This document shows, in pieces, positions 8,946-15,949 of a DNA stretch of 37,720 nt; positions within the stretch are counted from its first letter, which is position 1; every line of letters begins with the position of its first letter. Both the position numbers and the translations under genes were made by a program. This DNA comes from JAUNQW01 sp043424615 (lineage in GTDB: Bacteria; Bacillota; Bacilli; Lactobacillales; Carnobacteriaceae_A), in assembly GCA_043424615.1 (NCBI GenBank), contig JBHWOX010000047.1:1-37720 (forward strand), given 5' to 3'. The notes beneath the pieces were generated by a model, which ran no database searches, was not told where the DNA came from, and saw only the letters and a list, made by a program, of their open reading frames with translations.

Positions 8946-8989
8946 ATTATACCACTCTTTTTACTCCCCCCTGGGCATTAAAAACCAGG
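8946..8989 (-). promoter_or_regulatory. YeiH gene promoter and candidate operator
   Basis: An extended -10, TGGTATAAT (8946-8954), is present, but no good -35 lies 17 bases further out. That position is instead occupied by one arm of an inverted repeat CCTGG-N10-CCAGG (8970-8974 with 8985-8989). A weak -35 replaced by a symmetric site suggests an activator or repressor target. Confidence 0.45.
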
Positions 8990-9130
8990 CTAGCAGTTTT
9001 TGTAGACAACACTTTTACTAGGGTTAAAATCTCCTCCCATGGGTATTTTAATTAAAAAAATGAAATGATTCTGGGGAATTCATTTTTTTCTTTCGATTTT
9101 TCGCCTTTAAGACTAAAACAGGACTGTCAA
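8990..9130. other. Non-coding stretch with an A/T-rich hairpin
   Basis: No gene is apparent. It contains a perfect 11-bp inverted repeat, AAAAAAATGAA (9054-9064) with TTCATTTTTTT (9079-9089), that could terminate transcription in either direction. It lies beyond the stronger sir2 terminator and could back it up. Confidence 0.45.
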
Positions 9131-9166
9131 AATAAAAAATGATGGAAATCCATTTTTTCCATCATT
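9131..9166 (-). terminator. Intrinsic terminator of the Sir2 gene
   Basis: An 11-bp perfect stem, AATGATGGAAA (9138-9148) with TTTCCATCATT (9156-9166), has a 7-base loop and is followed on the minus strand by TTTTTATTTT. It begins about 30 bases past the stop. Confidence 0.85.
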
Positions 9167-9197
9167 CTTAAGGTTTGTGTTGAATAAACGATTCTGT

Positions 9198-9938
9198 TTA
9201 AAGAGCTTCTTTGACCTCATCCAACACCTTCGCCGCATCCTCTTGGATAAAGATTAAGTGAGGATAATCTATATCTAAATCTTCCTTATTGAGGATTACC
9301 AATTCCTTGCCTTGGTAATAAGAGAGAAGACCTGCAGCGGGGTAGACATTGAGACTGGTCCCAATCACGAACAGTAGGTCCGCTTGGCTGATGGCAGTCT
9401 TAGCCCCTTGTAAAACAGCCGGATCCAAATTTTCGCCGAACATCACCGCGGTTGAGCGAATAAGGCCACCATCCTTAGGACAACGCCAAGTATGATCGTC
9501 TCGAATAATGATGTCATCCATTTTATAATGCTGGCCGCATTCTATACAGTAGAGATCTCTCTCATTACCATGAAGATTATAGACCTGCTGGCTGGCCGCT
9601 TCCTGGTGAAGACCATCAGCATTTTGGGTGACGATAGCAACATTTTTACCCTGGTCTTCCAAGTATTTGGGAAACAAATGGCAGCTATTGGGTTCTAATC
9701 CTTCGTGATTCATATAGGTCATGATAAATTGATATTGGCTAGCTGGATCATTTTCAAACATCCATTTGGATAGCATGCGCTCAGGATCATAAGGAACCTT
9801 TCCTTTACTGATTTCATAGATCCCATCTTCCGATCGAAAGTCCTTAGCCCCACTGACGGTTGAAGCTCCAGCCCCTGTAAAAAACACAATGCGATTGGCT
9901 TTTTTTATCAACCGAGCAATCTGCTTGATTTGGTCCAT
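9198..9938 (-). CDS. Sir2-family NAD-dependent protein deacylase with altered zinc site
   Basis: 246 residues, sirtuin fold. Visible motifs are GAGASTVSGAKDFRS (22-36, family GAGxSxxSGIPDFR), TQNADGLHQ (104-112), the catalytic His123 in LHGN, and GTSLNVYPAAGLL near the C-terminus. The zinc module has Cys131 and Cys134 (CIEC) and Cys153, but the fourth ligand of the usual CxxCGG is Asp156 (CPKDGG). The enzyme would remove acetyl or other acyl groups from lysine, using NAD+, in the cytoplasm. No dedicated substrate neighbour (acetyl-CoA synthetase, macrodomain or lipoylation gene) is adjacent. The start codon has only a weak GAGAAGAG site. The family call is firm; catalytic competence is not. 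Confidence 0.92.
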   Translation of the reverse strand: MDQIKQIARLIKKANRIVFFTGAGASTVSGAKDFRSEDGIYEISKGKVPYDPERMLSKWMFENDPASQYQFIMTYMNHEGLEPNSCHLFPKYLEDQGKNVAIVTQNADGLHQEAASQQVYNLHGNERDLYCIECGQHYKMDDIIIRDDHTWRCPKDGGLIRSTAVMFGENLDPAVLQGAKTAISQADLLFVIGTSLNVYPAAGLLSYYQGKELVILNKEDLDIDYPHLIFIQEDAAKVLDEVKEAL

Positions 9939-10019
9939 ATCTCTTCTCGCTATTCCTTTCTCTAACTTAGACTAGTCATGAGCTTTTTAAAACGGCTAGT
10001 TGACATCCTGTCACCTTCT

Positions 10020-10766
10020 TTATTTTTGTTCTGCCTGTACACAAATTCCAAAAGAAGCGTCTCGTATAAACGGACGTTTGGCTTGTTCTAATTCTTCTTC
10101 TAAGCCTTTTTTCACCTCATCAATATCCCAATCTTCATCAATCAATCCATGGTCTACAAAACGATCCTGCATCATTTCGGCTACCCAGCCTAAATCACTT
10201 CCCGTTTCTACCGTATGCAAGATAAGTTCAGACTTGTAGAGCTTAATTTGGAAGCCGACTTCTGTGAACAGCTGATACATCTGACTACCGATATGGATGT
10301 GGCCGCTTTCAGCTTGGACTGTTTTCCAGATCAACTCAGCCATATCATTATGTAAAGAAAAACCTTCCCCATTCAAAGAACTGGCCATGGCATCACTTTC
10401 TTCAAAAATCATTTTACCCCCATCTTTAAGGTAGGTGGTTAACTGGCACAAGGTCTCTTCTGGCTGAGGCAGATACATCAGGACTCGCCGGCCCACAATC
10501 AGATCAAATTGGCCGATATCCTCATTAAAATCGGTCAAGTCAGCCTGTATAAAGTCGATATTTTGCCCTTCTTCTTTTCTGCCATTGGCTATATCAATCA
10601 TTTGAGGTGAAAGATCGATTCCTACAATTTCCACCTCGTGTTGAAAAAAGTCATCAATTAAAAAAGAAATATCCCCACTACCACAGCCCACATCTAAAAC
10701 TCTGAGGCCCGCTCGCAGTTCACTTTCATTGAGTAGTTGGTTAAAAAAACGTTCCCTTAATGACAT
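10020..10766 (-). CDS. Class I SAM-dependent methyltransferase, substrate unknown
   Basis: 248 residues from the ATG at 10766, chosen because AAAGGAGGAG lies just upstream. An in-frame ATG at 10829 would add 21 residues of charged sequence encoded by that ribosome-binding region. Motif I VLDVGCGSGD (about 23-32) is followed by acidic motif II IVGIDLSPQMID and the motif-IV-like region QFDLIVGRRVLMYLPQPEE, the pattern of UbiE/COQ5-like small-molecule methyltransferases. The C-terminal 50 residues are charged and helical. It lies head to head with arsM (start codons 272 bases apart), yet it lacks the ArsM cysteines. An inverted repeat is placed over its likely promoter. The substrate cannot be inferred. 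Confidence 0.8.
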   Translation of the reverse strand: MSLRERFFNQLLNESELRAGLRVLDVGCGSGDISFLIDDFFQHEVEIVGIDLSPQMIDIANGRKEEGQNIDFIQADLTDFNEDIGQFDLIVGRRVLMYLPQPEETLCQLTTYLKDGGKMIFEESDAMASSLNGEGFSLHNDMAELIWKTVQAESGHIHIGSQMYQLFTEVGFQIKLYKSELILHTVETGSDLGWVAEMMQDRFVDHGLIDEDWDIDEVKKGLEEELEQAKRPFIRDASFGICVQAEQK

Positions 10767-10831
10767 ACTGTCTCCTCCTTTAAAATCCACTTTTTCAATT
10801 CTTTCTTTTATTTTATAAGCTATCTTCATTC

Positions 10832-10857
10832 TAACATAGGATCTTGTTTGCCAAGAT
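10832..10857 (-). promoter_or_regulatory. Probable methyltransferase promoter with inverted repeat
   Basis: On the minus strand an extended -10-like TGTTAGAAT is preceded by an inverted repeat ATCTTG-N5-CAAGAT (10841-10846 with 10852-10857), which also covers the best -35-like hexamer TTGGCA (only 15 bases away). The element is plausible but weak. Confidence 0.3.
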
Positions 10858-10986
10858 AGGAATGGTTATCCTTAACAATGAGCAAAAAAGCAAGCGCCCT
10901 ATCTCTTCTCATCTTTCGACCAGAGTTTCATAGGAAATCTTAATAATACAAGCTCCTTGAAGCTATAGAATAAATAGATGCTTTTA

Positions 10987-11038
10987 TATATAATGACAAT
11001 GAATGATGAATGAGTACTTAGCAATTAAGGAGGCTAAC
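10987..11038 (+). promoter_or_regulatory. arsM -10 region and ribosome binding site
   Basis: TATATAAT (10987-10994) is a good -10, but no clear -35 sits 16-18 bases upstream. An AAGGAGG site near 11027-11033 fixes the start at 11039 rather than at the upstream ATG at 11003. No ArsR-type operator was recognised. Confidence 0.4.
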
Positions 11039-12106
11039 ATGTCTGATAAACGATCACAAGTGAAAGAGTATTACAGTAAAATCACCACTGAAGAAGAAGG
11101 ACAAATGGAAACCATGATTTGTTCTTGTGCAGATGACCAATTGCCAGCTTATCTCAAGCCGATTCGTGCGGCCATTCCTGATGAGATCATGCAACGCTTC
11201 TATGGTTGTGGGTCACCTATCCCTCTAGCCTTAGAAGGCTGTACTGTTTTGGATCTAGGATGTGGTACAGGGGTCGATGTCTACACCTTATCTAAATTAG
11301 TCGGAGAAAATGGTAAGGTCATCGGGGTCGATATGAATGAAGATCAACTGGCCATTGCTAAAAAATACCAAGACGAGATGGCTGCTGCTTACGGTTATGA
11401 CAACAGCAATGTCGAATTTAAACAAGGCTATATTGAAGACCTCGAATCCTTAGGCATTGAAGATGAATCCATTGACGTGGTGGTATCGAATTGTGTCATT
11501 AACCTTTCCCCATTCAAAGAAGAAGTCTTTAAAGAAATTTGGCGAGTGTTAAAAAATGGTGGAGAACTCTACTTTTCAGATATTTTTGCTGACCGACGTG
11601 TCCCAGAAGAAATAGCTAATGATCCTATCCTAGTCGGAGAATGTCTGGGTGGCGCTATGTACCAAGAAGATTTTCGCCGTCTGCTTCAAAAAACCGGCTG
11701 GCTCGACTTCCGTTACATCAACCAAGGGCCAGCAGCCATTTCTAATCCAGAAATTGAACAGCTGATTGGAAATATTGAATTCATTTCTGCTACTGTCCGT
11801 GCGGTCAAACTAGAAGATCTGATTGAAGATATTTGCGAACAATATGGCCAATTTATCACTTACCGTGGAGGAATCGAAGGCGCTGAGCATTACTTCGACC
11901 TAGATGACCACCACCGCTTTTATAAGGACCTGCCTGTCAATGTTTGCGGTAACAGCTGTGCTATGGTAGAAAACACCCGCTTCAAGTCTTACTTTGATAT
12001 CCACGGTGACCGTAGCCAGCATTTTGGCGCTTTTGAAGCGTGTGGCTCAACCGATGATTCAGCCAAGACTGAAAGTAATTCTTGTGCTGGAGGATCTTGT
12101 TGTTAA
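11039..12106 (+). CDS. arsM: Arsenite S-adenosylmethionine methyltransferase
   Basis: 355 residues. ArsM methylates As(III) to mono-, di- and trimethyl arsenicals. Motif I is VLDLGCGTGVD (70-80). The conserved cysteines are all seen: CSC near the N-terminus (28, 30), Cys57 in FYGCGSP, Cys152 in SNCVINLS and Cys202 in ECLGGAMYQEDF; the last three match arsenic-binding cysteines of characterised ArsM proteins. The C-terminal extension has CGNSCAM and ends CAGGSCC, a further thiol-rich tail common in ArsM. The start is set by AAGGAGG. It is the only plus-strand gene for several kilobases and stands alone, with no arsR, arsB/acr3 or arsC nearby, which hints at acquisition as a single gene. It converges on dps through a shared bidirectional terminator. 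Confidence 0.93.
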   Translation: MSDKRSQVKEYYSKITTEEEGQMETMICSCADDQLPAYLKPIRAAIPDEIMQRFYGCGSPIPLALEGCTVLDLGCGTGVDVYTLSKLVGENGKVIGVDMNEDQLAIAKKYQDEMAAAYGYDNSNVEFKQGYIEDLESLGIEDESIDVVVSNCVINLSPFKEEVFKEIWRVLKNGGELYFSDIFADRRVPEEIANDPILVGECLGGAMYQEDFRRLLQKTGWLDFRYINQGPAAISNPEIEQLIGNIEFISATVRAVKLEDLIEDICEQYGQFITYRGGIEGAEHYFDLDDHHRFYKDLPVNVCGNSCAMVENTRFKSYFDIHGDRSQHFGAFEACGSTDDSAKTESNSCAGGSCC

Positions 12107-12130
12107 AAAATTAACACCCTTTTAAAATAA

Positions 12131-12164
12131 AAAATGAAGCTCTTCTTGAAAAGAGCTTCATTTT
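12131..12164. terminator. Bidirectional terminator between arsM and dps
   Basis: A perfect 14-bp stem, AAAATGAAGCTCTT (12131-12144) with AAGAGCTTCATTTT (12151-12164), has a 6-base loop. T tracts follow on both strands, placing it to end arsM (+) and dps (-). Confidence 0.9.
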
Positions 12165-12175
12165 TTTATTCATGA

Positions 12176-12643
12176 TTAGGCATCAATTTCTGGAGCTTGG
12201 CCACGTTCAGCTTGAAGCATCCAAATATTCAATTCAATATCAGCCTTAGCTGCAATAAAGATGTCTTCTGTAATGGCATCGCCTTCTTCACCAGCAGCCT
12301 CAATTCCTTCTTGATAGCCATCAGCTAGCGTACGGAAAATTCCGATCAACCGTTCTAAGTGCTCATCGATGGTTTTATCCCAGTCACCAGGCACACTTTC
12401 AATGCGAGATTTTTCAGCAAACTCTTCTAAAGTAGACACCGGTGTTCCATCAATGATAATGAGACGTTCAGCCACTTCATCTAATTGATCTTCGATTTGG
12501 GCACGGTAGTCGTCCATTAATTCATGGTAATGTTTGAAATTTTTACCTCTCATGAACCAGTGAATTTGGTGAATGGCAGCAGAGGCTTGACTCAAATCAG
12601 CAGTTAATTGATTCAAAACTTCTTTGGTTTCTTTGAATTTCAT
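12176..12643 (-). CDS. dps: Dps-family ferritin-like iron storage / DNA protection protein
   Basis: 155 residues, usual Dps length. The dinuclear ferroxidase ligands are complete and correctly spaced: His28, His40, Asp44, Asp55 and Glu59 (family spacing 12, 4, 11, 4). Dps dodecamers oxidise Fe(II) using H2O2, store iron and so prevent Fenton damage; in lactic acid bacteria the orthologue (Dpr) is a main defence against self-made peroxide. There is no long lysine-rich N-terminal tail, so direct DNA binding is doubtful. The start has AAGGAG upstream. The promoter holds two inverted repeats, one resembling a PerR box. Its location one gene from pyruvate oxidase supports a peroxide-protection role. 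Confidence 0.93.
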   Translation of the reverse strand: MKFKETKEVLNQLTADLSQASAAIHQIHWFMRGKNFKHYHELMDDYRAQIEDQLDEVAERLIIIDGTPVSTLEEFAEKSRIESVPGDWDKTIDEHLERLIGIFRTLADGYQEGIEAAGEEGDAITEDIFIAAKADIELNIWMLQAERGQAPEIDA

Positions 12644-12661
12644 TTCATACCATCTCCTTGT

Positions 12662-12698
12662 TTAGATTCAATCTAACTTAAATCGCTCATTTAAGCAA
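12662..12698 (-). promoter_or_regulatory. dps promoter with PerR-box-like 7-1-7 repeat
   Basis: TTGCTT (12693-12698) and TAGATT (12670-12675) lie 17 bases apart. TTAGATT-C-AATCTAA (12662-12676) is a perfect 7-1-7 inverted repeat over the -10. It matches the Per box TTAnAATnATTnTAA at 10 of 12 specified positions. A second perfect repeat, CTTAAAT-N5-ATTTAAG (12677-12695), fills the spacer and overlaps the -35. Confidence 0.6.
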
Positions 12699-12751
12699 AT
12701 GAATGCCCTTGTCTTCCCCTATCAGCAACAGTCATGCTAATAGCTAGCACT

Positions 12752-13483
12752 TTAGGAGGTCATGCCACCATCTACCACAAATTCTGCTCCTGTCGAGTAA
12801 GAAGAATCATCACTAGCGAGGTATAACACCATCTGAGACACTTCCTCGGCTTGGCCCATACGTTTAACGGGTAACATGCTGGCCATAGACTGGATTTGAT
12901 CATAAGCTTCGCTGGTTTTAACCATAGGCGTTTCAATAATACCGGGATGGACAGAATTGACCCGGATCCCATATTGAGCTAATTCTTTAGCCGCAGCCTT
13001 GGTCATGCCACGTACCGCAAATTTGGTGTCCGTGTAGCCGATTGATCCACCCGTCAAACCGTTAATGGACGAAATATTAATAATGGATCCAGAATCGGAT
13101 TTTTTTAAGAAGGCTAACATATACTTCATCCCTAAAAAGCAGGATACTTGGTTAATGCCAACGACTCGCATATAATCTTCCAGGCTGGCCTCTTCAACAG
13201 TCAAAACTGGGCTAATGCCAGCATTGTTCACTAAGATATCCAACCGATCAACTTTTTGTTCGAGCTCTTCAGCCAGCTTTTGCCAATCCTCTTCTGAGGA
13301 AACATCTTGCTTGATAAAGAAAGCCTGATCTCCTAATTCATCTGCTAAGGCTTGGCCTTTTTCTTCATTGAGGTCAGTGATAAACACTTGGGCCCCCTCT
13401 TCTATGAAAAGACGGCTATGGGTCTCTCCCATCCCACTGGCACCACCCGTAATTAATGCAATTTTATTTTTTAAGCGATCCAT
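12752..13483 (-). CDS. Short-chain dehydrogenase/reductase (SDR), classical type
   Basis: 243 residues from the ATG at 13483, which has GAGAGGGG-type spacing; an in-frame ATG at 13501 would add six residues and has no ribosome binding site. It is a classical SDR. It shows TGGASGMG (12-19) for cofactor binding, Asp37 at the end of the second strand (NAD preference), NNAG (86-89), and the catalytic Ser near 138-139 with Tyr150 and Lys154 (YTDTK). The PGIIETPM segment follows. The substrate is unknown; sequence style is close to hydroxysteroid or polyol dehydrogenases, a name often given without evidence. It lies downstream of pyruvate oxidase on the same strand but has its own promoter and a terminator in between, so co-transcription is unlikely. 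Confidence 0.88.
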   Translation of the reverse strand: MDRLKNKIALITGGASGMGETHSRLFIEEGAQVFITDLNEEKGQALADELGDQAFFIKQDVSSEEDWQKLAEELEQKVDRLDILVNNAGISPVLTVEEASLEDYMRVVGINQVSCFLGMKYMLAFLKKSDSGSIINISSINGLTGGSIGYTDTKFAVRGMTKAAAKELAQYGIRVNSVHPGIIETPMVKTSEAYDQIQSMASMLPVKRMGQAEEVSQMVLYLASDDSSYSTGAEFVVDGGMTS

Positions 13484-13509
13484 ATTAATCCCCTCTTTCA
13501 TTTTTTTAC

Positions 13510-13553
13510 ATTATATCAAAAAATGTGTTGAGACGACAATAGTAACGCTTTCA
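13510..13553 (-). promoter_or_regulatory. SDR promoter with candidate cre site
   Basis: TTGTCG (13534-13539), an 18-base spacer and extended -10 TGATATAAT (13510-13518). Immediately upstream, TGAAAGCGTTACTA (minus strand, 13540-13553) matches the CcpA cre consensus TGWAANCGNTNWCA at 12 of 14 positions. Its place upstream of the -35 would fit activation rather than blocking. Confidence 0.5.
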
Positions 13554-13584
13554 TTTTTTGATAAAAACACGCTGCCATCATCAA

Positions 13585-13618
13585 AAAAAAGCATCCCCCT
13601 TTAAGAAGATGCTTTTTT
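13585..13618 (-). terminator. Intrinsic terminator of pyruvate oxidase
   Basis: An 11-bp stem, AAAAAAGCATC (13585-13595) with GATGCTTTTTT (13608-13618), is followed by more T on the minus strand. It starts four bases from the stop codon. Confidence 0.85.
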
Positions 13619-13621
13619 CTA

Positions 13622-15403
13622 TCATGAGTCAATGTAGGTAGACGACAGGCCTTCAGCTTCTAAGAAAAATCTAAAGGCTTTTAATTCTTGGGCTTCATAT
13701 CGTTCTTTATAAGCTTCGATTTCAGATGAAGGGTAAAGCTTGGGATCAAGGCGGAGACTTTCAACCGGAATCGGGCGGTCAGGTCTAATCTTACAATCCA
13801 CCACAACTGTTCGACCAGCCTGATTCGCTTGGATGGCCTCTTTAATGGCCTCATCCATCTCTTCAATTCGCTCAACCGTGATGCCTAAAGCTCCCTGAGC
13901 CTCGCCAATCTTAGCATAATCCACAGCTGTAAAATCTGTTCCAAATAATGTTCGGTTATTATCTTCATACTTATTTTTAATGAAAGCATATTCATTATTG
14001 GAAAAAACAATATTAATGACTGGCAGTTGATAACGAACATTCGTGACAACATCCGGATAAGTCATGGAAAAGGCCCCATCCCCCATCAAGTTCCAGACTT
14101 GGCGATCAGGATAGCTTTTCTTAGCTGCAATCCCTCCTGGTAGAGCAATGCCCATGCTGGCGAAAAGTGGAGAAGTCCGCCACATATTCTTAGACGTCAG
14201 ATGTAAGTGACGAATGGAAGTCTGGGTCGAATTTCCTACATCGATGCAATAGATAGCATCCTCGTCAGCGTGATTATTGATGGCATGATAGACTTGGTAA
14301 AATTGCAAATCGCCTTCCTTCTTGTTTTCTAATTGACAGAGATATTCTCGCCAGTTGGCTGCATTCGCTAGATTTGCTCGCCACCAAGGGCTAGACTCTT
14401 TTTCTTCGGATTGCTCCAATAAAGAGCTGAGAGCTTGACCTGCATCGGCCAAGATAGCCAAATCGGTTTGATGGCGTTTCCCCAACATGGCTGGATTAAT
14501 GTCCACCTGGATAAAATAGTTCACATGGCGAAAGGTATCTTCCACTTCAGCAAAGGGAAAGTTAGATCCAATGAAAAGAACAGTATCTGCTTCTAAAATG
14601 GCTTCATTGGCTGGCTTCCAACCCACTCGGTAGGTTGACCCCAGCAAGCCTTCAAAATCCCAGTCAAAGGTCTCAAAATTTTTCCCCGTCGTTATAATGG
14701 GCGCTTTAATTTTCTTTGAGAGCGCTTGAACTTTATCACCGTGACCCATGGTGCCCACACCGGCATAAATGATCGGACGGGAAGATTGGGCTAAGCGCTC
14801 ACAAGCTTCTGCTATAAGGCCTTCATCTACAGTTGGAGCTGAAGGTTCTTGATAATTAGGACCAGAGGAATAGTAGCTATCCGCCTCTAATTCCGCGAAA
14901 GAAAAATTATTAGGCACTTCTAAAACTGCCACTCCCTTATAAGCCATGGCATGACGAGCGGCTTCATCCATCAATTTAGGAAGCTGTTCGGCATAGGCTA
15001 CCCGCCGATTAAAGACCGCAATACTCTCATAGATGGGGTTTTGGTTGAGTTCTTGAAAAGCATCCATGTTCAATTCTTCTTGTGGGCGAGACCCCATAAT
15101 AGCTATAACAGGAATATGGTCCATGGCCGCATCATAGAGCCCATTGATGAGGTGGGTAGCTCCTGGTCCCCCTGAGCCTACACAGACCGCCAGAGACCCT
15201 TTGAATTTTTTTTGCATGACGGCCGCCATGGCTCCTACTTCTTCATGTTTCACTTGGATGAAAGACATCCGATCTTCTTCAGCAGCTAAGGCATCCATAA
15301 AACCTCCTAGCGTTCCAGAAGGTAGACCATACACCGTGTCCACCCCCCAGCCTTGAAGGACTCTCAAGGCAGCAACAGCTGCCGTTACTTTTTGACTTGA
15401 CAT
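13622..15403 (-). CDS. spxB: Pyruvate oxidase (H2O2- and acetyl-phosphate-forming)
   Basis: 593 residues, the length of SpxB / L. plantarum Pox. It converts pyruvate, phosphate and O2 to acetyl phosphate, CO2 and H2O2, with ThDP, FAD and Mg2+. An N-terminal PYR domain carries the catalytic glutamate in KHEE (Glu55). A central FAD domain follows, and the C-terminal PP domain has the ThDP motif beginning GDGAFSMTYPD and ending NIVFSNN. The segment EYAFIKNKYED after the motif is characteristic of pyruvate oxidase rather than acetolactate synthase. The start has GAGGAGG. It is the likely source of peroxide and of ATP via acetate kinase under aerobic conditions. It is transcribed alone between the tRNA and its terminator. 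The symbol is by similarity; pox is equally used. Confidence 0.95.
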   Translation of the reverse strand: MSSQKVTAAVAALRVLQGWGVDTVYGLPSGTLGGFMDALAAEEDRMSFIQVKHEEVGAMAAVMQKKFKGSLAVCVGSGGPGATHLINGLYDAAMDHIPVIAIMGSRPQEELNMDAFQELNQNPIYESIAVFNRRVAYAEQLPKLMDEAARHAMAYKGVAVLEVPNNFSFAELEADSYYSSGPNYQEPSAPTVDEGLIAEACERLAQSSRPIIYAGVGTMGHGDKVQALSKKIKAPIITTGKNFETFDWDFEGLLGSTYRVGWKPANEAILEADTVLFIGSNFPFAEVEDTFRHVNYFIQVDINPAMLGKRHQTDLAILADAGQALSSLLEQSEEKESSPWWRANLANAANWREYLCQLENKKEGDLQFYQVYHAINNHADEDAIYCIDVGNSTQTSIRHLHLTSKNMWRTSPLFASMGIALPGGIAAKKSYPDRQVWNLMGDGAFSMTYPDVVTNVRYQLPVINIVFSNNEYAFIKNKYEDNNRTLFGTDFTAVDYAKIGEAQGALGITVERIEEMDEAIKEAIQANQAGRTVVVDCKIRPDRPIPVESLRLDPKLYPSSEIEAYKERYEAQELKAFRFFLEAEGLSSTYIDS

Positions 15404-15554
15404 TTTAGCTCAACCTCCTCATGTTGGCTTAAGACTTTGACCATCCTTGCTATATATTCATCATAACAGCTTTGCTTTCAAAATAGTAAGCAGTCGATTG
15501 GCCATCTTTTATGGATGTGATTTTTTCAAAATTTTTATTTATTATTAGCTTCCC

Positions 15555-15583
15555 TTCACTAAAGCAAGAAATTATGTTATAAT
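15555..15583 (+). promoter_or_regulatory. tRNA-Pro promoter
   Basis: TTCACT (15555-15560), a 17-base spacer and the extended -10 TGTTATAAT (15575-15583). Transcription would begin about 28 bases upstream of the tRNA. Confidence 0.75.
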
Positions 15584-15617
15584 TAATCTTTGCTAATAAG
15601 CTTAAGAAGTTTTTTCC

Positions 15618-15691
15618 CGGGATGTGGCGCAGCTTGGTAGCGCGTTCGCATGGGGTGCGAAAGGTCGCAGGTTCAAATCCTGTCATCCCGA
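15618..15691 (+). tRNA. tRNA-Pro (anticodon GGG)
   Basis: 74 bases fold as a cloverleaf: acceptor CGGGATG (15618-15624) with CATCCCG (15684-15690), D-arm stem GCGC/GCGC, anticodon stem TTCGC/GCGAA around loop ATGGGGT (anticodon GGG, reading CCC and CCU), and T-arm GCAGG-TTCAAAT-CCTGT (one G-T pair). The discriminator base is A at 15691. No CCA is encoded, so the tail must be added by CCA transferase. A T run (15692-15698) ends transcription. It is a single gene with its own promoter. Confidence 0.95.
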
Positions 15692-15949
15692 TTTTTTACT
15701 AAATAGTGGTCAAAAGTGTTGATAGAATAGTCTTTGTCACTTTTCCAATAAATAAGTAGAAATGATGGCATTCATGTCATATTAGTCAATTTCCAATTAA
15801 ATCTAAACAACTTTCTAAATAAATAAAATTAATACTTTCCAAGCATTCATAAAAAAAGGATAAAAATGCTACTTTACTCCTTATATTTATCATCTAGCAC
15901 AGTGAGTGAAGCAGCGCCCCACTTATTAAATTAATCATTAAGACTAATT
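15692..15949. other. Region after the tRNA, mostly empty
   Basis: Apart from the T run that ends the tRNA and a 22-codon frame listed separately (15866-15934), I see no gene. No copy of the tRNA 3' end was found that would mark an integrated element. Confidence 0.4.
15866..15934 (+). CDS. Possible 22-residue peptide gene
   Basis: ATG at 15866 is preceded by AAAGGA (15855-15860) at 5-base spacing and opens 22 codons: a hydrophobic start, MLLYSLYLSSS, then TVSEAAPHLLN and TAA. A strong hairpin terminator starts 16 bases after the stop, as expected for a tiny single-gene unit. There is no recognised family, and no regulator of the Rgg/PlcR type is adjacent to suggest a signalling peptide. A chance frame, or a small RNA using the terminator, is as likely. 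Confidence 0.25.
   Translation: MLLYSLYLSSSTVSEAAPHLLN

Noticed and set aside
15480..15500. Possible cre site upstream of pyruvate oxidase (TTTGAAAGCAAAGCT on the minus strand)
   Set aside because: Lacks the central CG of the consensus.
15450..15686. 78-codon minus-strand frame over the tRNA
   Set aside because: It runs through the tRNA-Pro gene; the start MTGFEPATF is the well-known artefact of translating tRNA 3' halves.
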